Virus record (IMG/VR): IMGVR_UViG_3300047373_000325
Coordinates: 1-22,516 of that record
Length of the DNA: 22,516 bases
Reading direction: 5' to 3' (one strand)
Origin: a virus
Notes under the pieces: model-generated
The model's database searches: none
What the model saw: only the letters and a program-made list of their open reading frames with translations
Told to the model about the DNA's origin: nothing
In this document: piece after piece, positions 1 to 6,973 of the stretch
Position numbering within the stretch: the first letter of the stretch is position 1
How the letters are laid out: each line of letters opens with the position of its first letter
Translations under genes and position numbers: made by a program

Positions 1-211
1 CGAAATGCCCATCGAACTCATCTTTGAACCATTGGAATTCAGCATTAATAGATTTTGCTCTTAGAAATTCTTCTATTCGTTTATCACCATTTTTAGAATC
101 GTATAGAACTACGATTTCATCTTCGTGTCTTTTGTGTTTCAAAAGAAATGGTATGAGGTTTTGTATTTCTACAAACTCATTACATACTGTAATTGCGTAA
201 CTTATTTTCAT
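1..211 (-). CDS. Glycosyltransferase family 2-like protein, N-terminal part only (runs off the left edge)
   Basis: The ATG at 211 opens a frame that is still open at base 1, so 70 residues are visible. The start MKISYAITVCNE, followed by a hydrophobic segment, IVVLYDS and later WFKDEFDGHF, matches the first beta-strand and nucleotide-sugar-binding region of GT-A fold (family 2) glycosyltransferases, where an invariant N-E pair follows beta-1. The family transfers a sugar from an NDP-sugar. Neither the acceptor nor the catalytic base is visible, because the DxD and later motifs lie outside the window. It starts three bases after the stop of the 170-residue gene and is in the same transcription unit as two GT4 genes, so a shared role in decorating phage DNA, capsid or tail is possible but is inference. 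Confidence 0.65.
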   Translation of the reverse strand, partial: MKISYAITVCNEFVEIQNLIPFLLKHKRHEDEIVVLYDSKNGDKRIEEFLRAKSINAEFQWFKDEFDGHF

Positions 212-214
212 AAT

Positions 215-727
215 TTATTTATTTTGTGCAGCATCTCTCCTTTGTCTAGCTTCTTCTTCTATTTGTTTTCTTCTCGCATCTCTATCTGCTATCTTATCAA
301 ATTTACCCCAATCATAGTTAACTGCTTGAATAGATTTAATATCTAATAGATTGAATGTTCTATAACCTGCTCTTAATTGTTTTTCAGTTTTGATTTCTGA
401 TGTGTAGAATACTTTAGAACCCTCATTGATTTGAATCTTAGCTAAATCTAACTTTTTAACTTTAGATGATTGAGATACAACCTCATCATAAATTTCAGAT
501 ATTTCTTTTATTTTGTTAGGTGGTATTGCATCTAATGATAACCCATGTAGTTTACCTTCTGTTGTATTAGGCCACTTTGGTTGAAGAACGAATACTAAAT
601 ATAGTCCTGTAGATTTATCTCTCTTTTGATACTTTATCTTAACCACCATACCCCTCTCCATCTTAGTTTTACTAATTGGAGTAGGGTCTGATGTTTTTCT
701 TAGATGGGTATTGTAAAATCCTGCCAC
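215..727 (-). CDS. Conserved phage protein of unknown function (170 aa)
   Basis: I do not recognise a named family. The protein begins MAGFYNTHLRKTSDP. A probable beta-rich core follows at about residues 25-75 (GMVVKIKYQKR, YLVFVLQP, KLHGLSLDAIPP), like a small SH3-type barrel. A middle region contains KVFYTSEI and YRTFNLLDIKS, and the tail (about 145-170) is very basic and acidic, probably helical (RDARRKQIEEEARQRR). There is no signal peptide or membrane segment. Its ATG shares one base with the stop codon of the glycosyltransferase gene upstream (TAATG arrangement), which indicates translational coupling. The charged helical tail suggests binding to nucleic acid or another protein, but I would not name a function. 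Confidence 0.8.
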   Translation of the reverse strand: MAGFYNTHLRKTSDPTPISKTKMERGMVVKIKYQKRDKSTGLYLVFVLQPKWPNTTEGKLHGLSLDAIPPNKIKEISEIYDEVVSQSSKVKKLDLAKIQINEGSKVFYTSEIKTEKQLRAGYRTFNLLDIKSIQAVNYDWGKFDKIADRDARRKQIEEEARQRRDAAQNK

Positions 728-2058
728 TATTTAACCTTTTTTAATTTTGGTAAATTAACCTTTGGTGTTTCTACTTTCTTTTCAACTTTTTTTAATTTTG
801 GTAATGATAATCCAACCGTTTGAGGTTTACTATCTACATCTTTTAGATGAATATCTAACACTTCAGCCATTTTATCAAATGTAAATCTTTCTTTTGTGTA
901 TTGTCTATGTTTTCTTGATTTTTCTAAATACTTTTTATAGTTTTTATGAATATCTTTCATAGTACCACCTGCAATTGAGTAATCAATTGTAAACCACTCA
1001 GAATCTCTCAACAAAAATTTATCAGCGGCTGATTTATGTACTTTATCCATTTTACCTGTAATACAAGAAATATATTCAGGATTTAAGAAATCCATATGTC
1101 CACTCCATGCTGATACTACCATCGGTTTACCACTAATAGTTGCCTCTAATAAAGGTCTACCAAATCCTTCACCTCTCGTAAATGAAACGTGAGCTTTTAC
1201 CTTTGGGTGATTGTATAATGCATTTACTTCTTTATCTGTTAAATCAGAATGTAGTAAATAAACGTTTGGTAATCTACCTGGTAATTTACTTCTCATATCT
1301 TTAATTATTCTTCGGATACGATGTCTATCAGGTAAAGATGTTCCACCACTACTTGTCTTTAGAATTAGAGCTGGTGCGTTCTTTTTGTTAGTAAATGCTT
1401 GTAAGAATGTCCAAATCAATCCACTAATGTTTTTTCTATCATGTTCAAAATCACCCTTCAACCAATGTCCTACAAATAAGAAACAAAATGATTCATCAAT
1501 CTTAGATAATGTATCATTTATTCTTGGTTCAGATGGTGCTTTGTTATCATAAATCTTAGTATCATATCCTTCGAATAATACATCAATTTGTTTTTCACAT
1601 TTTAAAGTTCCAAGTGTCTTTCCACTTTTTTCATCTTTTTTATCAAAGACTGTATTTTCAGCACATTGTTTTGAAAAGTTAGATGAAACTAATACTTTAT
1701 CCATACGATTAATACCCTCTAAACAATGAGCTGGCATTACAGTTGTTTCAACACCTGCAGTTACACCTATATTATAATCACCTACAGGTTGAAATTCATT
1801 AGGAACTGTAATCTGAATCCAAACATTTGGTTTTGATGGTTTCTGTTCTGGTATATAGATTCTGTTTAATAAATCATCATCCTTACCTACTTTAAGTGCA
1901 TCCATTGGTGTATTACCCCATCTCTGAGATAAGATTTTAATATCCCAATCAGGTCTTACTTTTATTAGAGCTCTTACGAAATCTCTACTTCTTGAACCAT
2001 ATCCACTTCTTGTAGATATAGGACAACTAATTACACATACTTTTTTTATACTTTCCAT
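727..2058 (-). CDS. GT-B fold glycosyltransferase, family 4-like (443 aa)
   Basis: The N-terminal Rossmann domain opens with VCVISCPISTRSGYGSRSRDF, the usual glycine-rich acceptor-domain start of GT4 enzymes. The C-terminal domain has LFVGHWLKGDFEHDRKN (about 195-210) and the E-x7-E donor-binding motif EGFGRPLLE with E297 and E305, followed by SGKPMVVSAWSGHMDF. It therefore probably transfers a sugar from a nucleotide-sugar with retention of configuration. Length fits the family. The C-terminus is unusual: LPKLKKV occurs twice (419-425 and 436-442) in a basic extension after the catalytic domain. The start codon lies 13 bases inside the 3' end of the upstream GT4 gene, and no nearer in-frame ATG gives a complete first beta-strand. 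Acceptor is unknown; phage DNA bases or virion proteins are both plausible. Confidence 0.85.
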   Translation of the reverse strand: MESIKKVCVISCPISTRSGYGSRSRDFVRALIKVRPDWDIKILSQRWGNTPMDALKVGKDDDLLNRIYIPEQKPSKPNVWIQITVPNEFQPVGDYNIGVTAGVETTVMPAHCLEGINRMDKVLVSSNFSKQCAENTVFDKKDEKSGKTLGTLKCEKQIDVLFEGYDTKIYDNKAPSEPRINDTLSKIDESFCFLFVGHWLKGDFEHDRKNISGLIWTFLQAFTNKKNAPALILKTSSGGTSLPDRHRIRRIIKDMRSKLPGRLPNVYLLHSDLTDKEVNALYNHPKVKAHVSFTRGEGFGRPLLEATISGKPMVVSAWSGHMDFLNPEYISCITGKMDKVHKSAADKFLLRDSEWFTIDYSIAGGTMKDIHKNYKKYLEKSRKHRQYTKERFTFDKMAEVLDIHLKDVDSKPQTVGLSLPKLKKVEKKVETPKVNLPKLKKVK

Positions 2059-3446
2059 AATACTAATTCTGTTTTAGGTTTCCAATTTTTAAATGTAGTA
2101 TCGATTGCCTCAATATATCTCTCACCCATATTCTTAGCACTCATACCAGCTTCCTTTGATTTCATCCACTCTGAACCTTCCAATCCACATTCTACTCGTC
2201 TATCTGTTTTGGTATCATACCATTGTCTAAGTGCTTTTGCAACATCTTCATACGAACATCTGTCATCAAAGATATATGGTGTCGGTGGTGAGCCTTGTAG
2301 GGAACGATTTGATGGCCATACAGGGATTACCCAACTACCCCAACTTAAATTTTGTGGTAATCTCTTTTTATCATGTAGTGAACCTAATTCAACATAATCA
2401 TCTTCAGTAATGTACTTACCATCGATAGTAAAGTTACATTGGTCTTGTAACCCACCTGTAACGTTAACAATGATTGGTGTTCCTGCATTTACAGATTCAC
2501 AACTTGCCAATCCAAACCCTTCATTAGATGCAATATTAAGATTAACATCACACATATTATATAATACATTTAAATCATCTGTACTAAACTGAGAATTGGT
2601 AAACATTACATCATAATCAGGACAAATATTTTCAATTACTTCTAAAAGATTTGTTCCATTTTCATCTGATACTTGTGTATGTAATAACAATAAACAATTA
2701 TCTGATTGTTCTTTTGGTAGTCCATCACAAAACTCTTTATAAGCTAAGATTAAATCACCAGGACTTTTTCTTCTAATGTTACGATTATTCCATAGAGCGA
2801 TAAAATCTTTATTTTCAGGAATATCTAACTTACGTCTCATTTCTTCAACTAATTCTTTACCATCAGGAAGATGTTTAATTGGTTTGAACTTTTCAGATAC
2901 TCCATGTGGTATGTATTTCATTTGCCAATCTTCATAATGTTCACCATACTTTTTCATAACCCTACGATTAATACCGTATGTTTGTTTTGAAATACTCATA
3001 AGTAAATCACAACTTCCATAGAACGGAGCGTTCCACATTGGGTCTGGTAAATCATCCCATATGTTTAGATACATAATTGGAACGTGTTTACGAATCTCAT
3101 CTTCCATATTATATAACCAACCCCAAAAACGTGGGTCTGTAAAGTGTAGGATTGCATCCACAGGCTCATTAATTAGAATCTGTCTAATTAAATCAGGATT
3201 ACCATAACCACTTGATGGTATGATTCTAACTGATGCATCAGAGATACCTCTCTCTGCATTTACATCATCAGATACATCGAAAAACTTACCCTCATCAGGA
3301 TGTTTCACCGCTGCTCCAACTTGTAACCAATCATATTTATGTGCTGTATGGAGAACCATCTCCTTTGACATTGTGGCGATACCACTATGTAATCTTAAAT
3401 CATCTGATAATAGAAGTATCAGAGGTTTTTTCTTTTTATCACTCAT
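2046..3446 (-). CDS. GT-B fold glycosyltransferase, family 4-like (466 aa)
   Basis: The first domain starts ILLLSDDLRLHSGIATMSKE, a GT-B acceptor-domain signature. The second domain contains ALWNNRNIRRKSPGDLILAY (about 217-236), the strand and basic stretch that bind donor phosphate, and the E-x7-E motif EGFGLASCE with E309 and E317, followed by AGTPIIVNVTGGLQDQ. It is related to, but well diverged from, the next gene downstream, with which it overlaps by 13 bases; the pair look like sequentially acting or alternative sugar transferases. It starts 33 bases after the SLOG-like gene. The reaction class is well supported; donor and acceptor are not visible from sequence. No signal peptide, so it acts in the cytoplasm. 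Confidence 0.87.
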   Translation of the reverse strand: MSDKKKKPLILLLSDDLRLHSGIATMSKEMVLHTAHKYDWLQVGAAVKHPDEGKFFDVSDDVNAERGISDASVRIIPSSGYGNPDLIRQILINEPVDAILHFTDPRFWGWLYNMEDEIRKHVPIMYLNIWDDLPDPMWNAPFYGSCDLLMSISKQTYGINRRVMKKYGEHYEDWQMKYIPHGVSEKFKPIKHLPDGKELVEEMRRKLDIPENKDFIALWNNRNIRRKSPGDLILAYKEFCDGLPKEQSDNCLLLLHTQVSDENGTNLLEVIENICPDYDVMFTNSQFSTDDLNVLYNMCDVNLNIASNEGFGLASCESVNAGTPIIVNVTGGLQDQCNFTIDGKYITEDDYVELGSLHDKKRLPQNLSWGSWVIPVWPSNRSLQGSPPTPYIFDDRCSYEDVAKALRQWYDTKTDRRVECGLEGSEWMKSKEAGMSAKNMGERYIEAIDTTFKNWKPKTELVLWKV

Positions 3447-3479
3447 AACTTGTTTTCTCTTTTCTAATAAATATAATAA

Positions 3480-3875
3480 TTAATTTATATAATTAACTTT
3501 TTTGTTAAATCTTTCTAACATCTTTTCAAAGTGTTTTTGTTCTGATGGTTTGATACCACCAAAGTAAAACAATTTGTCTGCGTGTTTTACAACACAATCA
3601 TACTGATGTAGTGTTTGGGTTGGATGAAATCGTTGTCCATAATATTCATCACTCATTCCACTATAAAGGTTTCTAACAGTATGTGCTGGATTATATTCGG
3701 TATATCTAAACCCAAATTCAATTGCGTATTTCCTAATATATTTTTCTCCACCATTTTTGTTACCTCTTGTTATAATGTTAACATCAGTTCCTAATTTTTC
3801 CTTTATTGTGTACAGAAACTCTCTTAACTTTCTAACGTTCTCATACTTTGGTGAACTCAGTATTGCTACGTTCAT
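3480..3875 (-). CDS. SLOG/DprA-like Rossmann-fold nucleotide-binding protein (131 aa), putative
   Basis: I chose the ATG at 3875 (MNVAILSSPKYENV) because it begins exactly at a first beta-strand; the open frame extends to 4010 but that would lie deep inside the preceding gene. Visible features are a first strand (VAILSS), helix, second strand VNIITRGNKNGGEKYIRKYA (about 32-51) and a late strand KLFYFGG (101-107). The order strand, G-rich turn with GGEKY, helix, then FRYTEYNP resembles SLOG-superfamily proteins such as YspA/DprA-like domains, where the GG(A/D)-type loop binds a nucleotide or phosphate. The match is by pattern only and could be wrong. The 5' end overlaps the transglycosylase-like gene by 35 bases in another frame. 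Confidence 0.6.
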   Translation of the reverse strand: MNVAILSSPKYENVRKLREFLYTIKEKLGTDVNIITRGNKNGGEKYIRKYAIEFGFRYTEYNPAHTVRNLYSGMSDEYYGQRFHPTQTLHQYDCVVKHADKLFYFGGIKPSEQKHFEKMLERFNKKVNYIN

Positions 3876-4374
3876 TTTTTTGTTGTTTTTTAAGTTGCTT
3901 TTGTACCCGTTTCCAATATCTTTTTGTAAGACTTTTCTTAAACCAGTTCGGACCACCATTCCAAGCTCGTGCGATTTCTTCATATGTACTATTTTTGTTG
4001 TGATATCCATTCACAATGTGAAACATTTCAATTGATTTCTCTCTACTCCATCTATCCTCTAATGTATATTCTAATTCAGAGTTCTGAATATCTAATATAC
4101 GATTTACTTCTCTAACCATTATAGGTCTGATTTGTAAACAACCTGCTGCTTTTTCTCCTTTATGATAAGCAGAATCATTACCCTCACTTTCTACCATAAT
4201 CATCGCTTGAATCAATGGTTCAACATCTAAGGTATATGTTGGTTTTACAAATGTGGGTTCAACTATCTCAACTTCAATCTTAGTCGGTTCTAATGATTCA
4301 ACCGATTCTATGTATGGTTCTGAACCACCCATTCCAAATGAAACAGGTAGTAATAATAACATTAACTTTCTCAT
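3841..4374 (-). CDS. Exported lytic transglycosylase-like (SLT/lysozyme fold) protein (177 aa)
   Basis: Residues 1-17 (MRKLMLLLLPVSFGMGG) form a short positively charged then hydrophobic signal sequence. After an acidic, proline- and valine-rich linker (about 20-50) comes a goose-lysozyme-type catalytic core: MVESEGN with candidate catalytic Glu62, GCLQIRP (78-84) and ARAWNGGPN (135-143), which are the three hallmark blocks of SLT enzymes that cleave the glycan backbone of peptidoglycan. The basic tail (YWKRVQKQLKKQQK) is typical of phage cell-wall proteins. It starts with an ATGA overlap to the RecB-like nuclease. It could be an endolysin exported by the host Sec system or a spackle/superinfection-type protein; the sequence does not decide. 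The placement in a unit with a nuclease and sugar transferases, not lysis genes, is unusual. Confidence 0.8.
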   Translation of the reverse strand: MRKLMLLLLPVSFGMGGSEPYIESVESLEPTKIEVEIVEPTFVKPTYTLDVEPLIQAMIMVESEGNDSAYHKGEKAAGCLQIRPIMVREVNRILDIQNSELEYTLEDRWSREKSIEMFHIVNGYHNKNSTYEEIARAWNGGPNWFKKSLTKRYWKRVQKQLKKQQKNERSNTEFTKV

Positions 4375-5318
4375 ACTTTATGTCTATTTTCTTTTGGGCA
4401 TTTATCGTAATCATTTTTGAATGGACACCACTTACAATTCTTATTGTTTTTACCAGCCATTGCAGGATACTCTGATTCAGTTCTATAAGAACCATCCTCA
4501 TTGAATGAGTTCCTAACGAAATCTTCGAAACTTTTTGTAATCTTATTTAATGTAGGTTTACCACTAGCAGGTTCAAATGTTTGAACTCTCTTTTGAGCGA
4601 ACATCATTCCTTCCATCAACCTACGTTTTACGATAAAATACTTTGTACTGATTTTATCAATTGGATAACCATATTGTTCTGATAAAAACTTTTTGTATAG
4701 AACTAACTGAGCAGTTTTGGTTTTATCTGCTTTCATCCATTTGTTCCAACCATTGGTGGATGTTTTGATATCCCAAATCTGTAGTTTGTTTTCGTATGTA
4801 TCTTCAAATACCAAATCTAAGAACCCCATCATATATACATTGTGTGATTCTAAAGCTTTGGAATAAATAGGTAATTCAATAGCCACCAACTTCATATGAC
4901 GAGTATTGAAGTAATCTAAACGATTCTTTGTAACGAAGTTTAAGATGTTGATTCCATCCTCTAAGAATTCTTCCATCTGAGATGGGTTACTGAATTCTAC
5001 AGATGTTTGGTCTCTCATCTTTTTATACTCATCAACCATACTTTCATATAACATCTTACCTAAATCTAACTCACCAGCTTCTTTAGGGGATTTGTTATAA
5101 AGTACATCTAACCATTCTTGTAGTGTTTCATGCATCGCAGTCCCAAATACAAGATGTATGGATGGGTCGAATGTTCGGAGTCCATCCATATAGTTCAACT
5201 TCCATTGATGAGGACAGTTGGCATACATTGTATATTGGGAGTACGATACTTTTTTATCAGTAGGTTGTGGTTCTTTTACCCCAAGTCTAAAGACATTATT
5301 TATCTTTGTATCTTTCAT
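4371..5318 (-). CDS. PD-(D/E)XK nuclease of the RecB/Cas4-like family with a probable Fe-S cluster (315 aa)
   Basis: The core motifs of the RecB-like nuclease family are present in order: SYSQYTMYANCPHQW (25-39), GTAMHETLQEW with His63, ELP with Glu148, GFLDLV with Asp168, WDIKT with Asp183 and Lys185, and AQLVLYK with Gln204. Four cysteines (35, 295, 298 and 307) flank the nuclease domain in the arrangement seen in Cas4, AddB and related 4Fe-4S nucleases. This predicts a metal-dependent single-strand exonuclease or endonuclease used in recombination, repair or host DNA degradation. It is the first gene of its unit, directly after promoter 5323-5354. Only four bases separate that promoter's last conserved base from the ATG, so the mRNA may be leaderless. 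The next in-frame Met is within the conserved core, which supports this start. Confidence 0.9.
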   Translation of the reverse strand: MKDTKINNVFRLGVKEPQPTDKKVSYSQYTMYANCPHQWKLNYMDGLRTFDPSIHLVFGTAMHETLQEWLDVLYNKSPKEAGELDLGKMLYESMVDEYKKMRDQTSVEFSNPSQMEEFLEDGINILNFVTKNRLDYFNTRHMKLVAIELPIYSKALESHNVYMMGFLDLVFEDTYENKLQIWDIKTSTNGWNKWMKADKTKTAQLVLYKKFLSEQYGYPIDKISTKYFIVKRRLMEGMMFAQKRVQTFEPASGKPTLNKITKSFEDFVRNSFNEDGSYRTESEYPAMAGKNNKNCKWCPFKNDYDKCPKENRHKV

Positions 5319-5322
5319 ATGT

Positions 5323-5354
5323 CTAATATACGAAAATTATTTGAAACTACCAAA
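5323..5354 (-). promoter_or_regulatory. Phage promoter, TTGG-N18-GTATATTrG type (upstream of RecB-like nuclease)
   Basis: On the minus strand TTTGG (5354-5350) is followed by 18 bases and GTATATTAG (5331-5323). It is one of five copies in the window with identical 18-base spacing, all just upstream of a gene with none of the copies inside a gene body. It resembles the Bacteroidota -33/-7 promoter (TTTG and TAnnTTTG). The upstream flank AATTTGGTAGTT is shared with the copy near the helicase gene. The last G is only four bases from the ATG at 5318. Confidence 0.75.
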
Positions 5355-5381
5355 TTTTAATGTTATTAAATTGTTAAGTTT

Positions 5382-5792
5382 TTACTTAGCCCATTTCTTT
5401 CTTTGAACTATCTGAGAGATAATTCCATATACTGATAAATCCTCATAGGTATCTTGTATATTCTCACCAACCTCATCAGGTTGTCCTAATACAACCAATT
5501 GCTTTAATCGTTGTATTTTATCATTCTTTCTAAACCACAATCCAACTAAAGATAATTTAATATCTTCATCAGATTCTAAGTTAGTTCCAACAGAGATGTT
5601 ACCTGGCCCATAGTTTCTTTGTTTTTTACAAAATGTTTCATACATTTCATCCAAAATCTTTTGAAACTCTTTTGTGGTTTCAGGATATAATCTTTCACAA
5701 TACTGAATTGCAGTTTCTTCTTTTTCTTCTTTCAAAGTTCGTTCACCTCTGTGAACTACTTTTGTTTTTGCCTCTCTTAGTATCTCTGCCAT
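5382..5792 (-). CDS. DUF1599 / nucleotide modification associated domain 1 (NMAD1) protein (136 aa)
   Basis: After a charged N-terminal helix, the conserved core is seen as KKQRNYGPGNISVG (56-69), GLWFRKNDKIQRLKQL (84-99) and ENIQDTYEDLSVYGIISQ (110-127), ending in a basic RKKWAK. The YGP-N, R-x2-DK and D-x3-DL-x-Y residues are the family signature. The family is named for its recurrent association with phage base-modification genes; an exact reaction is not established, and the all-helical, acidic-residue pattern suggests a nucleotide-handling enzyme or binder. It starts with a one-base overlap (TAATG) with the 99-codon gene, and it is the last gene of the replisome unit. Here its presence fits with the methyltransferase-, PLP- and glycosyltransferase-like genes. 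Confidence 0.8.
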   Translation of the reverse strand: MAEILREAKTKVVHRGERTLKEEKEETAIQYCERLYPETTKEFQKILDEMYETFCKKQRNYGPGNISVGTNLESDEDIKLSLVGLWFRKNDKIQRLKQLVVLGQPDEVGENIQDTYEDLSVYGIISQIVQRKKWAK

Positions 5793-6091
5793 TATTCTTC
5801 AATAGGTAATTCGATTACATCTTTTGAAAACGCTTCTCTAAGTTTATCAACACCTTCTTTAAGTTGTTCTATATCTTCACCATAAATTTCAGTTGGATAT
5901 TCACCATACCCAACAATGTCGCCATCAACATTATATTGAACTTCATGTATTCCACATACCTGTTGACCATCTATTTCATATTTTAAAACTCTAAAGTTCC
6001 AATAAGATGGGTCGTTTTTGATATCTAATCCTAATTCTAACTTATTAGAATTATCTGAACCAGATGCTGCTGTTTTTAAATCTTCACTCAT
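5792..6091 (-). CDS. Small conserved phage protein of unknown function (99 aa)
   Basis: The first 25 residues are polar and probably disordered. The core is YWNFRVLKYEIDGQQVCGIH (29-48) followed by EVQYNVDGDIVGYGEYPTEI, a pattern of alternating beta-strands that I recognise as common in small phage and prophage proteins annotated only as hypothetical. The C-terminal part (about 70-90) is an amphipathic helix. It has an ATGA four-base overlap with the gp62-like gene and a one-base overlap with the NMAD1 gene, so it is translated as part of this chain. No catalytic residues can be assigned. Confidence 0.8.
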   Translation of the reverse strand: MSEDLKTAASGSDNSNKLELGLDIKNDPSYWNFRVLKYEIDGQQVCGIHEVQYNVDGDIVGYGEYPTEIYGEDIEQLKEGVDKLREAFSKDVIELPIEE

Positions 6092-6522
6092 TTTTTTAAT
6101 AATTTTTTTGATTCTTTTTCTGTTAATCCATATTTCATAAGAATATTAATCACATCATCTTTTGATAAGATATCTAAATAATCTATACATTCACGTTTAG
6201 ATACACCGTACCAATCAGATAGATGTGATAACATTTCTTTATTATGTTTACCTTCCTTTTTACCTTTGATGTATTTATCAAATGTTTTTTGTTTAGGTAG
6301 GTAATCAAAATATACCTTATAAACATCTCTAGCAGATAATAACCCAATAGTATATTTCTGTAAGATGTTTACGATAGGTAATAACCCCATATTCATACTT
6401 AACCATCTATTAATGATAAATGGTGAAAAGGTTTTCTTATCCATATCAGATAACGAATTCCACTTTACCTTTTTTTCTTTAATACCAGATAGGTGTTCAA
6501 ATATAGTTTTTGCCTTTGCCAT
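6088..6522 (-). CDS. 62: Clamp loader small subunit, T4 gp62-like (144 aa)
   Basis: The protein carries the pattern of cyanophage and marine T4-like gp62 proteins: an N-terminal IFEHLSGI, then FSPFIINRWLSMNMGLLPIV (32-51), FDYLPKQKTFDKYIKGKK (72-89) and a C-terminal helical region (YGVSKRECIDYLDILSKDDV). gp62 is the non-ATPase subunit that, with four gp44 subunits, opens and loads the gp45 sliding clamp. T4 gp62 is 187 residues; this version is shorter, as in other marine relatives. It begins with a one-base overlap with the zinc-ribbon gene. In T4 the gene directly follows 44, but here two small genes lie between. Assignment rests on pattern and on the neighbouring 43, 45 and 44 genes. Confidence 0.8.
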   Translation of the reverse strand: MAKAKTIFEHLSGIKEKKVKWNSLSDMDKKTFSPFIINRWLSMNMGLLPIVNILQKYTIGLLSARDVYKVYFDYLPKQKTFDKYIKGKKEGKHNKEMLSHLSDWYGVSKRECIDYLDILSKDDVINILMKYGLTEKESKKLLKK

Positions 6523-6788
6523 TAACCCAATAGTTCTTTTGGTAAAAATCTTTCAGGAACATTACCACACTCTACACATCTGAGTACAGGTATCGGCAAT
6601 AATGTTTTTTGACCTGTAGGTGATTGAACCGCAGGTACTTCTTTAAACATCTGTACTTCTTCAAAAAATACACCACCACAATTATCACATTCTACAGTAT
6701 CTAATTTTGTAGGGTCTAATTTTAGTTGGGCTTGAGGTGGTTTTTGTTTATTACCACCCATACCGATTACTTTTCCTTTTTTTGCCAT
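6522..6788 (-). CDS. Small zinc-ribbon protein (88 aa)
   Basis: Two CxxC knuckles are visible: C34-x2-C37 in VECDNCGGVFFEE and C71-x2-C74 in VLRCVECGNVPERF, separated by about 33 residues that contain a probable beta hairpin (LLPIPVLRC). This is a typical zinc ribbon, a fold that binds DNA, RNA or protein partners. The first 25 residues are Lys/Gly/Gln-rich and likely flexible. It lies between the Hc1-like and gp62-like genes, with two bases between the Hc1 stop and its ATG and a one-base overlap with the next gene. A role as a replisome- or transcription-associated adaptor is possible, but no specific function is recognisable. Confidence 0.82.
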   Translation of the reverse strand: MAKKGKVIGMGGNKQKPPQAQLKLDPTKLDTVECDNCGGVFFEEVQMFKEVPAVQSPTGQKTLLPIPVLRCVECGNVPERFLPKELLG

Positions 6789-6790
6789 AA

Positions 6791-6961
6791 TTACTTATTT
6801 TCTTCTACAGATGATTTTCTGTAATCTGTTACTAACTTTTTAATTTCACCAATAGCTTTTCTAGCTCTACCTTTAGATGCTTTAGTTGTACCATTGTGAT
6901 TTGTTTCAAATTCAACAAATAAATCTTTTATCTGTTCGAATAGTTCATTTGATTTTGCCAT
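6791..6961 (-). CDS. Histone H1-like protein of the Hc1 type (56 aa)
   Basis: Translation from the ATG at 6961 gives MAKSNELFEQIKDLFVEFET, then a threonine- and glycine-containing linker, ASKGRARKAIGEIKKLVTDY and a short tail ending at TAA. The pattern of a helix ending in acidic residues, then GRARKAIGEIKKL with spaced Arg/Lys, and a final helix matches the short Hc1 family of DNA-binding proteins known from Chlamydia and encoded by many Bacteroidota. It is likely a cytoplasmic nucleoid-type protein binding DNA non-specifically. A clear Shine-Dalgarno site (AAAGGAG, five bases from the ATG) precedes it, unlike almost all neighbours. It starts 11 bases after the gp44 stop. Its position inside the clamp-loader cluster suggests replication-associated DNA binding, an inference. 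Confidence 0.75.
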   Translation of the reverse strand: MAKSNELFEQIKDLFVEFETNHNGTTKASKGRARKAIGEIKKLVTDYRKSSVEENK

Positions 6962-6966
6962 AATTT

Positions 6967-6973
6967 CTCCTTT
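6967..6973 (-). promoter_or_regulatory. Shine-Dalgarno site AAAGGAG for the Hc1-like gene
   Basis: The minus strand reads AAAGGAG, then five bases and ATG at 6961. The site overlaps the last base of the gp44 stop codon. It is one of only two clear ribosome-binding sites I can see among the gene starts of this window; others have A/T-rich leaders without a GGAG core. Confidence 0.75.

Noticed and set aside
3220-3483. Plus-strand open frames opposite the glycosyltransferase genes
   Set aside because: They are antisense to well-supported genes, have no recognisable domain and no promoter, and look like by-products of AT-rich coding sequence.
3876-4010. N-terminal extension of the SLOG-like gene up to 4010
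   Set aside because: It would overlap the transglycosylase-like gene by 170 bases, and the first beta-strand begins at Met 3875.
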